This document shows, one piece after another, positions 17,240 to 24,821 of a stretch of DNA of 64,000 bases (positions are counted from its first letter, which is position 1; every line of letters starts with the position of its first letter). The stretch covers positions 2,533,001 through 2,597,000 of the forward strand of contig NC_019974.1 in the NCBI RefSeq assembly GCF_000328685.1, written 5' to 3'. Below the pieces are notes generated by a model that saw only the letters and a program-made list of their open reading frames with translations, was not told the origin of the DNA and ran no database searches. A program made the translations under genes and the position numbers. This DNA is from Natronococcus occultus SP4 (GTDB taxonomy: Archaea; Halobacteriota; Halobacteria; Halobacteriales; Natrialbaceae).

Positions 17240-18628
17240 CTTTAGCTAAGCCTCAGCTGCCGGTTTGATGGCGGTAGCGAGTTGTTCCTGGAGAACCGGC
17301 CGTTGTTTGTGGATCTTCTGTGCGTCGGCGATCAGCCGATCAAGCAGTGGCGGTGGAGAATACCCAAGGTAGCCACTCAACCGGTAGAGAATGAGCTGGG
17401 CGTGCGACCGGAAGGTCGCCGCCCAGCGTTCCGGCGGAAACACGAGATCATCATCTGCGTGTTCGATGACCAGACTAAGCAACTCACGGCTCACAACCAA
17501 GGACAACAGCGCTGCGTACAGCAGAATCTCTACGACGTGCTTCTTCGTTGTATCGAACTCATCCAGTCTGTACTGCGTCTTCAGCTCCCGAAACAGCAGT
17601 TCTACTTCCCACCGGCACCGGTAGATCGTCGCTAGGTCCTCCGGCAGGAACTCTTCGCGCGAGAGATTCGTGATGTACAAATGGTAGTCGTCGGCGTCCT
17701 CGTTGCGGACGCCGACGACGCGGAACCGTTTCGTATCACGTGACTGCGTGCCCGCGTACTCTCTCCGGTCAAACTCGATCTCAACTTCGACGTCAATGTA
17801 CTTGCGACAGAGATCGTCCACGACGTCGAAAATTTTCTTCCCCTCCAAGGGAATGGCGCGGCCGCGCCATTCCCGAAATTCGTCGGTTACAACCGGGTTA
17901 GAGCTGCGTTTCAGTCGACTCACGAAGTAGCCGTCGTTCTCGTCGATCAACGCGAACCGCCGGTACTTGAAATAGGTCAGATCGAAGATCGCTAGCCGAC
18001 CTTCGAGCCACGATCCTGTCTCGAACTGCGTGCTGTCGTGTCTTTTCTCATCTGTGACGCTGAACCGGTCGATCGTCTGCTCAGTGACGTTGTGGAGCAG
18101 GTGGAGCCGTGCTTCAGCCTGCTCCTCACGGCGACCTTCGTACTCCTCAGAAAGCAACTCATGGAGCCGGAGAACCGTTCCATCTGCGATCATCACGTCT
18201 CTGAATCGGTTGAACTCCTCTGAGACGGTGTGAGGGACAGCAACCTCGTCGAGCCCGTACTCGACGAGGTCGCGGAGGTACTCTGTGAGAGTCGGCGTCA
18301 ATCGCTGATAGAAGCCTCCTGCGGACAATGTCTTGTCTGCAGTCGAGTTGTAGCTCCGTCTGAAGCTGGCGAGCGTTCGGCTTCGCCGGCGGCGCAAGCC
18401 GAACGCAAATGACCAGACGAGCGGTGGAATCTGCAGCTTCCGATCGCGCTCGACCACGCCGACGGCATCGGCGTGGTCTTCGAGCGCTTCAGATGGAAGG
18501 AAGTTAGTGAGATGGCGTTCCACTTCCTGTGAGGAGGGGTTAGAGTGCACATCTTCCGCCTCCTCATTCCTTCCGAAAAGTAACTCCGATAAGCCGCCGC
18601 TGTCGTGCGGTTTTGCGCCTAACTAAAG
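17240..18628 (-). mobile_element. ISH8-type (IS4 family) insertion sequence
   Basis: A 1389-bp element. Its ends form an imperfect inverted repeat: CTTTAGCTAAGC from 17240 and, reading inward from 18628 on the other strand, CTTTAGTTAGGC (10 of 12 match). The size is close to that of ISH8-group elements. It abuts the IS5-type element without a single base between them. The base sequence right of 18628 (ACGGATGC) is not repeated to the left of either element, so no target duplication remains. Confidence 0.82.
17246..18550 (-). CDS. IS4-family transposase, ISH8 group
   Basis: A 434-residue transposase starting at GTG 18550. DDE-type blocks are VMIADGTVLRL (first Asp), LAIFDLTYFKYRRFALID, and the IS4 'YREK'-type signature YRCRWEVELLFRELKTQY near residues 305-322 with the catalytic Glu. 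The frame is uninterrupted and the stop lies 6 nt inside the left element end. In-frame codons before the GTG (reading ...LLFGRNEEAED) look protein-like but have no start codon before a TAG. The true N-terminus could therefore have been damaged, or the GTG is correct. Confidence 0.9.
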   Translation of the reverse strand: MHSNPSSQEVERHLTNFLPSEALEDHADAVGVVERDRKLQIPPLVWSFAFGLRRRRSRTLASFRRSYNSTADKTLSAGGFYQRLTPTLTEYLRDLVEYGLDEVAVPHTVSEEFNRFRDVMIADGTVLRLHELLSEEYEGRREEQAEARLHLLHNVTEQTIDRFSVTDEKRHDSTQFETGSWLEGRLAIFDLTYFKYRRFALIDENDGYFVSRLKRSSNPVVTDEFREWRGRAIPLEGKKIFDVVDDLCRKYIDVEVEIEFDRREYAGTQSRDTKRFRVVGVRNEDADDYHLYITNLSREEFLPEDLATIYRCRWEVELLFRELKTQYRLDEFDTTKKHVVEILLYAALLSLVVSRELLSLVIEHADDDLVFPPERWAATFRSHAQLILYRLSGYLGYSPPPLLDRLIADAQKIHKQRPVLQEQLATAIKPAAEA

Positions 18629-18944
18629 ACGGATGCTTCCATCAGCTACTGGAGATGTTGAGAGGGCCGTGCTGAATCTACAGCGGGGATGTGGCCCCCT
18701 CCGGAAGTCGATTGCCACAGGACAGGAGCCGTTCAGTACAGCGCGTCAATATGTAAACGCGGTTGGCTTGTGCAACCCCTCCAATTATAGACGAGATTCA
18801 ATCGGCGGAAACTGCTCGCATCGGGAACGGCTCTTGGAGTGGCTGGACTGTTTGGGTCACTGTCAACGGCCGCGGACGAACACGGCGAAGAAGCGGAGAC
18901 GCAGGACGTTGAAGTTGAGTACGAGTATCGGCTCGAAGGGGAGG

Positions 18945-18992
18945 GAGATGATGAACAGCTCGAAGAACGACTCGAACTATCCTCGGGTGAGT
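18945..18992 (+). repeat. 48-bp direct repeat, copy 1
   Basis: Begins GAGATGATGAACAGCTCGAA and encodes GDDEQLEERLELSSGE. It matches the second copy at 19317-19364 with two base differences, and marks the first tandem unit of the repeat protein. Confidence 0.85.
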
Positions 18993-19316
18993 ACCATTAC
19001 AGCGGGGACGAGGATGAGCCGCAGAACTGCTACGTTACGTTCAGTGCCGAAAACGTGAGCGACGATGAAATCAGGGTTGACTTTTGGGCTACCGTGGATG
19101 ACCATAGTACGTGGGACACGCAGAGCCTACTCGACCCGGGCGAGTCCGGCGGTGCAAGGCTGGAGTCACTCAATCCCGATAACTGTCCCACCGATCCGGA
19201 TCAGGTTACGATCACTGCGCGATCCCCGTACATCGGGGACCCACACGAACCTCCCGAAGACGACGAAGGCGAAGACGGGGACGTTGAGTTCGAATATACG
19301 TATACAGTTGAGCAAG

Positions 19317-19364
19317 GAGATGACGAACAGCTCGAAGAACGACTCGAACTGTCCTCGGGTGAGT
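19317..19364 (+). repeat. 48-bp direct repeat, copy 2
   Basis: Begins GAGATGACGAACAGCTCGAA and encodes the same peptide as copy 1. The low divergence points to a recent internal duplication or to gene conversion. Confidence 0.85.
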
Positions 19365-20228
19365 TCGACTCTTGCACCGTCGAAGCGGATGTTGAAAACC
19401 TAAGTGATGATGAAGGAATCAGCTTCTACCGCTATGCTGTCGTAGATGGGAACCCGACGCACGAAAGTCAAACTTCACTTGATCCCGGTGAATCAGACTC
19501 CATAAGTATGGAGATAAATCAGGGTGTAGCGGATGAGTGTCCCGATGATCCGGATCAAGCAACGGTTCATACATGGGTGGCCAGCATCGGAGAATCAGAC
19601 GAACCCCCCGAGGACGACGAGGAGCCCGAAGACGAAGAGGAAGCTGACGACGATGAACCCAAGGACAAAGACGATCTCGACCTCTCGGTGTCCGCACCCG
19701 ATTCGATCCCGTACGAAGAAACGGCCGACCCGAGCGAGGACGCCGCCGACTTCTGCATCACGGTGACGAACCGCGGCGACGAAACGGTCTCGGTCGACGG
19801 TCAGTTCGAAATCGGCCCCATCGACGAACCGCTCCCGCTCGATCTAGAACCCGGCGAGACTGAGACCACCTATTACGGCGTCATGAGTCGAGACCTCGGT
19901 CCCGGCGATCACGAGTGGACGGTCACCGCGAACGGCGAAACCGAAACCGAAACCGGAACGCTAACCGTGACCGACGACGAGGAGTGCTGATCGGCTTCAG
20001 ACGCCGAATAGCGGGGATGGTATAAAACAAACGAACCCCGTGCTGAACGCATCTTCTGTCTTCTCTATCCAGCAGGATTTTCCTGGCAGCTATCGGCGGA
20101 CTCGATTGCTGCTCTGATACCTACATGGCCTGTTCCTAACACAAGTTTCAGATGAAATTCTGGATAACGAAACCACGTTGCTATCTACTGGGGAATTTGA
20201 ACGGGTTGTACGGAGAGAGTTCGCCAGC

Positions 20229-20312
20229 TATAGTAGTCACTGAAAGTCAGTGCACACTCGATCGCACGACCGCTGTGCGATCGGTGTGCAAACGGTTTCA
20301 GTTGTGACTATA
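20229..20312. repeat. 84-bp imperfect palindromic element
   Basis: A long inverted repeat in the 336-bp gene-free gap 19991-20326. The core CGATCGCAC (20259-20267) pairs with GTGCGATCG (20275-20283) around the loop GACCGCT. Next outward, TGCACAC (20251-20257) pairs with GTGTGCA (20284-20290). ACTGAAA pairs with TTTCAGT, and the outer arms TATAGTAGTCAC and GTGACTATA nearly match. Its extent and A/T-rich TATAGT ends suggest a MITE-like or REP-like element rather than a terminator. The rest of the gap (19991-20228) shows nothing recognisable. Confidence 0.7.
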
Positions 20313-20326
20313 ATGTGACCCATCAC

Positions 20327-20929
20327 TCACGTGATTTCGCCTACGGCGTCCGATAGATCGTCCTCGTCGTGCCAGTCGAGAACACGGTCTTCAGCCGCCT
20401 CTTCGAGAGCAGCCAAGTGGGATGCAGCCATTCCGTTATCGTACTTCTCGCGCGTTCGCTTCTCGCTCTCGTAGCTCCGTTTGAGCAACCAGAGAATGTC
20501 CCTCACGTGCATCTGGTGGTGGTACAGGTAGCCCAGTTCCCACACGTGCCCGCCATCGAAGTCCTCGAGAACCCCGACGATATGGGACGCCATCGCCGAG
20601 AGAACATCGAAGGCCGGTGCCCATAACTCGATCTCGTCGCTAGTGAAGCCGAAGTCCTCGAGACGGAACGCTGACGCCTCTCTGCGAGCGTCCAACTGCC
20701 GACAGACCTGCAACCGTCTCGATCCAGGTCCCTCCTCCCCACCGCGTCCGACGATCAAATACCTGCGCTCGGCTCGCTTGATTGCATCGAACTGGTCACT
20801 CCCATGCAATTTATTTTTTAACTGTGCGTGCTGGTGAGGAGTGAGCTGGAGCCGTTCCTCATCGACGATCTCGTTTGGGTCGATACCGTCGATGTACCCC
20901 GGTTCGTCAGCGTCCGAATCACCCGTCAT
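20327..20929 (-). CDS. Uncharacterised acidic protein, divergent partner of a wHTH regulator
   Basis: A 200-residue soluble protein from ATG 20929. An acidic start (MTGDSDADEPGYIDGIDPNE) is followed by a helical region with LTPHQHAQLKNKLHG and the tract RYLIVGRGGEEGPGSRRLQV. A middle block holds LEDFGFTSDEIELWAPAF. A long helical part with HHQMHVRDILWLLKRSYESEKRTREKYDNG and SHLAALEEAAEDRVLDWHDE follows. No catalytic motif or membrane span is visible and I recognise no family. It diverges from a winged-helix gene across a 128-bp spacer that contains palindromes, so the two are probably co-regulated and may act together. The lower-GC flank to the left suggests acquired DNA. Confidence 0.65.
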   Translation of the reverse strand: MTGDSDADEPGYIDGIDPNEIVDEERLQLTPHQHAQLKNKLHGSDQFDAIKRAERRYLIVGRGGEEGPGSRRLQVCRQLDARREASAFRLEDFGFTSDEIELWAPAFDVLSAMASHIVGVLEDFDGGHVWELGYLYHHQMHVRDILWLLKRSYESEKRTREKYDNGMAASHLAALEEAAEDRVLDWHDEDDLSDAVGEIT

Positions 20930-20970
20930 ACTGGCTGATGGATGATTTTCGGAATCAGTATACGTATAGG

Positions 20971-21055
20971 TTGTGGGACAATTTTGGGAAACAATTGAGG
21001 TAACAGTTGAGTCTATCGACCGAGTGTTTATGTCCGAGGGACACATTACTGTCCC
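20971..21055. promoter_or_regulatory. Operator-like palindromes between divergent genes
   Basis: GGGACA (21038-21043), CATTAC, TGTCCC (21050-21055) is a perfect inverted repeat ending 2 nt before the winged-helix start ATG 21058. Nearer the other gene, TTGT-GGG-ACAA (20971-20981) repeats the GGGACA half-site and is followed by CAATT copies. TTTATG at 21027-21032 fits a TATA position for a leaderless start at 21058. This resembles autoregulation by the encoded winged-helix protein, which is inference. Confidence 0.5.
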
Positions 21056-21057
21056 AT

Positions 21058-21495
21058 ATGCGCCCGGACGCAACGCAGCCTGGTGGTGCAAGTGGGCCGG
21101 AACGAGAGACGGATGAATTCAACACGTGGTTGGCCCTGCAGAAAGCCACCGACGAGCAGCGTGCGAATCTGCTCGCCGATATCGTCGGTCATCCCAGAGA
21201 AGCTCCGAGTGTAAGAGAACTCGACTACATGAACCCCCCTCTAGAGGAAGACGCGATTCGCCGTCATCTCCGTATCCTGCAGGCCGCGGGCGTGCTCGAG
21301 GAGTTGGTCGTCGAGCCCGGCGAACGCGTCCGTGGCTACCCGTACAAGTTTTATACGCTCACCGACGATGCCCGTGACCTGTTCGACCGAAACGACCTGT
21401 TTCCGAGGGAGGCGTGGCAGCGACAGTACGATCGCGTCCGGAAAACGGCCGAGATTCGAGAGATCGAGGCGATGCCACGTCCGGGCGACGACTGA
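21058..21495 (+). CDS. Winged-helix transcriptional regulator
   Basis: A 145-residue protein. After a short disordered start, residues 20-110 form a winged helix-turn-helix. They include TWLALQKATDEQRANLLADI, an HTH around SVRELDYMNPPLEEDAIRRHLRIL, and a wing with LVVEPGERVRGYPYKFYTLTD. A charged C-terminal helix follows (REAWQRQYDRVRKTAEIREIEAM). The ArsR/MarR-like order is typical of small haloarchaeal regulators. The ATG at 21058 is preferred to an in-frame GTG-type start 51 nt upstream, because a TATA-like box is 30 nt before it. Divergent from the uncharacterised gene at 20327-20929, with a GGGACA palindrome at its start. Confidence 0.8.
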   Translation: MRPDATQPGGASGPERETDEFNTWLALQKATDEQRANLLADIVGHPREAPSVRELDYMNPPLEEDAIRRHLRILQAAGVLEELVVEPGERVRGYPYKFYTLTDDARDLFDRNDLFPREAWQRQYDRVRKTAEIREIEAMPRPGDD

Positions 21496-21577
21496 TCGTC
21501 CGTTTCACCGACAGCGAACCCCAGGCGAACGGCCGTTTTACGGGCAACCCAGATACAAAACGTACCAACGAACGCCG

Positions 21578-21883
21578 TCATCCGGCGTCGCGCACCCGAT
21601 CACTCGTTCTGACCTGGATCTCGAGCTTGTTCGTTCCCCTGATCCAGTCGACGTACCCCTGCAGGCGGTCGGCCGATTGCAGCGCTTCGATCGTGTCGTA
21701 CGCCTCGCGGAGCTCCTCGTTCGTAAACAGGGCGTGAATCTGTTTGTGACAGGGGCGACACAGCATCACCGTCGGGCTCGTGGCCCGTTCCTCCGGCCGG
21801 AGGTGGTGTTCCTGGACGACCTGGGGATCGTCGATCCGCTCGTCGGGGACGACTCGTCGACAGAGCGCACACGTCGTCGGCAT
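21578..21883 (-). CDS. HNH endonuclease-like zinc protein
   Basis: A 101-residue protein with the layout of a small HNH nuclease. A first zinc pair is CALCRR near the N-terminus, then VQEHHLRPEER supplies the catalytic His-His, then VMLCRPCHKQIHALFTNEEL gives the second zinc pair and the final His. The remaining helix (EAYDTIEALQSADRLQGYVDWI) is a plausible dimer or DNA-contact region. It is a stand-alone gene, convergent with the winged-helix gene and divergent from the MFS gene. The open frame extends upstream to 22030, but the internal ATG gives the family-like length. Could be a housekeeping or mobile-element nuclease; no restriction partner is visible. Confidence 0.78.
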   Translation of the reverse strand: MPTTCALCRRVVPDERIDDPQVVQEHHLRPEERATSPTVMLCRPCHKQIHALFTNEELREAYDTIEALQSADRLQGYVDWIRGTNKLEIQVRTSDRVRDAG

Positions 21884-22035
21884 CGACCTGGATAGGGGTT
21901 CGTCGAGCAAAACGCCTCGGGTCGCCCCCACAGGCTTGCGCTCGAACGGGTCCGGAGGCTCCCTCGAGTCTCTCGCCTCGAGCGATCTCGCGCCGACTTC
22001 GGAACGTTTGAGACGACCCGTTAGAAACACCGACC

Positions 22036-23193
22036 GTGACTCGCGCCCGACTGTTCGCCTCGCTTTGCGGACTCGTCTTCCTGGTCAACCTCGCCAGGAT
22101 CGTCTTCGCGCCGCTGCTTGACGTCTTCATCGCCGAGTTCGGGATCGGCGAGGCGACCGCCGGCCTCATCGTGACCCTCGCCTGGATCGGCAGCGCCTCG
22201 CCGCGGCTTCCGACCGGGTGGATCCTCACGAAGGTCCCTCGCCACTACGTCGTCCTCGTGTCGGGGCTTGTCCTCGCGGGCTCCTCGGCGCTCGCCGCGA
22301 CCGCGACGACGGTCGAGCACCTCATGGTCGGGGCCTTCCTCATGGGGATCGCCTCCGGGATCTACTTCGTCTCGGCGAACCCGCTGTTGAGCGAGCTCTA
22401 CCCGACCCGCATCGGTCGGATCATCGGCATCCACGGCGCGGCCAGCCAGGTCGCCGCGGTGATCGCCGCACCGTTCGTCGCGCTCACGCTGCTGGTCGAC
22501 TGGCGGCTCTCGCTGTGGGCGATCGCGGTCGGCGCGGCGGCGATCACGATCTACACGTGGTTCGCGGCGAGAGACGCCGAACTCCCGACCGCTGGGGAAG
22601 CCGATCGGGACTTCGTCGCCGGCGCGCTCTCGGAGTGGAAGCTGATCGTGACCGCGCTGGCGATCGTCGGCGCGGCGTCGTTCGTCTGGCAGGGACTGTT
22701 CAACTTCTACGAGCTGTACATGCAGTCGAAGGGGCTCTCGGACTGGATGGCAGGGATGATGCTGACGATCATCTTCGCCGCGGGCGTCCCCGCCTTCTTC
22801 TTCGGGGGCGACCTGGCCGACAGGTTCCCCCACGTCCCGTACCTGCTCGGAATCGTCGGCGCGTTCGCCGGCAGCCTCTTCGTGCTGACGCGGGTGGAGG
22901 GGCTGCTCGGACTGATCGTCCTCTCGACCGTCATCGGGCTCGTCATCCACGCTCTCTTCCCCGCGATCGACACCTACCTCCTCGATACGCTACCGGACTC
23001 GACGCGGGGCAGCGCCTACGCCGTCTTCAGCTCCTCGTGGATGCTGATGCAGGCGCTTGGCTCGTCGGCCGTCGGCTCGCTCGTCGAGGCCGGGTTCGCG
23101 TACGACACCGTATTCGCCAGCGGCGCACTCGTGCTTGGCGCGACGGTCGTCGTCCTGATCGTCCTCGAGCGGGCGGGGCTGTTGCCCGGATAG
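22036..23193 (+). CDS. MFS transporter
   Basis: A 385-residue protein with about twelve hydrophobic spans in two halves of six, the layout of the major facilitator superfamily. The first span is LFASLCGLVFLVNLARIVFA. The loop between spans 2 and 3 reads GSASPRLPTGWILTK, corresponding to the family's G-x-x-x-D/R-R loop. The halves are separated by ARDAELPTAGEADRD. It starts at GTG 22036. Substrate is unknown; the YbfB/nitrate/oxalate-like antiporter groups are possible. Single gene; downstream is a convergent hypothetical. Confidence 0.88.
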   Translation: MTRARLFASLCGLVFLVNLARIVFAPLLDVFIAEFGIGEATAGLIVTLAWIGSASPRLPTGWILTKVPRHYVVLVSGLVLAGSSALAATATTVEHLMVGAFLMGIASGIYFVSANPLLSELYPTRIGRIIGIHGAASQVAAVIAAPFVALTLLVDWRLSLWAIAVGAAAITIYTWFAARDAELPTAGEADRDFVAGALSEWKLIVTALAIVGAASFVWQGLFNFYELYMQSKGLSDWMAGMMLTIIFAAGVPAFFFGGDLADRFPHVPYLLGIVGAFAGSLFVLTRVEGLLGLIVLSTVIGLVIHALFPAIDTYLLDTLPDSTRGSAYAVFSSSWMLMQALGSSAVGSLVEAGFAYDTVFASGALVLGATVVVLIVLERAGLLPG

Positions 23194-23266
23194 CGCTGCA
23201 CGGCACCGCGGTCGGGCGAGCCGAAGTGACGCCCCGACGGGTCGGACACGGCGTCGGCTCGCGTAC

Positions 23267-23755
23267 TCAGTCGCCCCCGCCGTACCGGACGTCGACCCAG
23301 GCTACCGCTTCGGTCTCCGGATCGGCGAGCGGGACCTCGTCGACGAGGCTCGTGCGGACACACTCCTCCCAGGCCTCGACGGCGGTCTCGTGGTACTCCG
23401 CGATGGTCGCCTCGTCGACCTCCTCGCCGCGGTCGCTGCGGGCGATCGAACGCGACTCCGCTCGCGATGGGGCCGGGATCAGGGTGTGCTCCGGGTCGTA
23501 CTCGCCGCGGACGTCGACGAACGCCGCCGGACCGAGATCGACCGTAGTGGGATCCGCGTCCGAGCGGTCCGCTCCGGTCATGGCGACCGACGGGATCGCC
23601 GTCATCCTCGCCTCGAACGGCGACGAGACGCGAAGGACGCCGCGCTCGTCGTCGCCGGCGTCGCGGTCGCGTTTGAACGCGTCGATAACGTCTTCGGGGT
23701 CGACGACGAGGGTCTCGATTCGTTCGACCGTCGATCGGGGCTCGGCGGTTGTCAT
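23267..23755 (-). CDS. Conserved-type haloarchaeal protein of unknown function
   Basis: A 162-residue very acidic soluble protein. It begins MTTAEPRSTVERIETLVVDP and contains VIDAFKRDRDAGDDERGVLRVSSPFEARMTA, a beta-rich middle (FVDVRGEYDPEHTLIP), and a helical C-terminal part (IAEYHETAVEAWEECVRTSLVDEV) ending AWVDVRYGGGD. The pattern of a short alpha/beta domain without Cys or His clusters gives no catalytic hint. Codon use matches the core genome. It precedes, on the same strand, nothing obvious; the glycosyltransferase to its right is also on the reverse strand, 99 bp away. Confidence 0.75.
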   Translation of the reverse strand: MTTAEPRSTVERIETLVVDPEDVIDAFKRDRDAGDDERGVLRVSSPFEARMTAIPSVAMTGADRSDADPTTVDLGPAAFVDVRGEYDPEHTLIPAPSRAESRSIARSDRGEEVDEATIAEYHETAVEAWEECVRTSLVDEVPLADPETEAVAWVDVRYGGGD

Positions 23756-23854
23756 CTATCACGAGACGCGTTCCGAAGCGAGTTATAGGCGTGGGTTGGC
23801 ACAGTTCCCGTCGCCGAGGACGCGGCCCGGACGTCTCGCCCCGAGCGCCGACGG

Positions 23855-24748
23855 TCAGTCCTCGAGGTCGGGGATCCCGCCCGACCCGCTCGTGCGGTCG
23901 CCCGCGAGGTACTCTCGGTAGTAGCCGACGCCGCGAACGCCGGTGAGCGCGGTCTCGAGGACGCGAAAGGCGCGTCGCTCTCGGGCGTCGAGGTCTGGGT
24001 CTGGCTGTTTGACGCCGGAGGGACGGGGCGGAACGCCGGGTCGGCCGTACCGGGCGGGGTGGTACCGCTGGAGCTGGCAGAGCCCCCGGCCGATGCGGAG
24101 GTCCTTCCGGACGAGCGCGCCGAGCGTGTCCCGGACGGGGTGAAACATCGTGACCTCGGGCGCGAAATGGAGGTCGTACCCCGCCTCGGCGACCCGGTTG
24201 CCGAACTCCTTGTCACCCCCGGAGGTGAGCCGATGATCGAAGAGCCCGACATCGGCGAAGACCTCGCGGCGAACGAACAGACAGCAGGTCGGCGCGAAGC
24301 GCTGGTGTTCGAGGTAGTGACCGACCGGAAACCCGGAGTGGTGGTCGTAGCGGGCCGCGAGCGAGGGATCGTCGGGAAGCGTGAGCTCGACGGCACAGCC
24401 CATGTAGTCGGCCTCCGCGACCCGGAAGGCGTCGAGGGAGTCCTCGAGCCACCCCTCGGATACGGTCATGTCCGCGTCGATGAACGCGAGGACGTCGCCG
24501 TCGCTGTGTCGCACGCCGGCATTACGGGCGGCGTAGGAGGACTGGATTCCGTCCTCGCACAGGACGGTGCCGCCGAGTCGGTCCGGAACGTAGCGCTTGG
24601 CGCGCTCGCGGGTGCCGTCGGTCGAGCCGTTGTCGACGACCGTGTGCTCCCAGTCGACGCTCGTCGAGAGGGTCGCGAGCGAGTCGACCGTCTCGCGGAG
24701 CCCCGGGAAGTCGTCGTAGACGGGCGTGATGATCGAGACGGTCGTCAT
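23855..24748 (-). CDS. GT2 family glycosyltransferase
   Basis: A 297-residue GT-A enzyme. The nucleotide-binding start is VSIITPVYDDFPGLRETVDS, then HTVVDNGSTDGTRERAKRY. SSYAARNAGVRHSDGDVLAF precedes the metal motif IDADM. CLFVRREVFADVGLFDHRL and GDKEFGNRVAEAGYDLHF form the acceptor and catalytic-base region, as in rhamnosyl- and galactosyl-type transferases. No membrane anchor is evident. Divergent from another GT2 gene 73 bp away and next to the ParB-like paralogues, so it likely builds a surface glycan. Donor and linkage cannot be told. Confidence 0.9.
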   Translation of the reverse strand: MTTVSIITPVYDDFPGLRETVDSLATLSTSVDWEHTVVDNGSTDGTRERAKRYVPDRLGGTVLCEDGIQSSYAARNAGVRHSDGDVLAFIDADMTVSEGWLEDSLDAFRVAEADYMGCAVELTLPDDPSLAARYDHHSGFPVGHYLEHQRFAPTCCLFVRREVFADVGLFDHRLTSGGDKEFGNRVAEAGYDLHFAPEVTMFHPVRDTLGALVRKDLRIGRGLCQLQRYHPARYGRPGVPPRPSGVKQPDPDLDARERRAFRVLETALTGVRGVGYYREYLAGDRTSGSGGIPDLED

Positions 24749-24821
24749 CGGGTTCGTTTAGCAGTACGTCCTGGCGATCAAAAGGGCTTTCATCTCGGGG
24801 CCGCGAGTGGGGGCAACGCAG

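Larger units (their letters stand above)
18791..19990 (+). pseudogene. Secreted-type acidic repeat protein with broken start codon
   Basis: The frame is open from 18791 to a stop at 19990. Its first residues read TRFNRRKLLASGTALGVAGL, a textbook twin-arginine (Tat) signal. There is no start in front: the sequence is AT-A-G followed by ACG, as if one A had been inserted in an ATG (18787-18790), which makes TAG. The first usable start is GTG 18839, which would give 383 residues without the twin arginines. The mature part has two tandem units of about 110 residues sharing GDDEQLEERLELSSGE, then an acidic Pro/Glu linker. A C-terminal CARDB-like beta domain follows (FCITVTNRGDETVSVDG). Probably a Tat-exported surface protein, now possibly inactive; otherwise a cytoplasmic product from GTG 18839. 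Confidence 0.65.
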
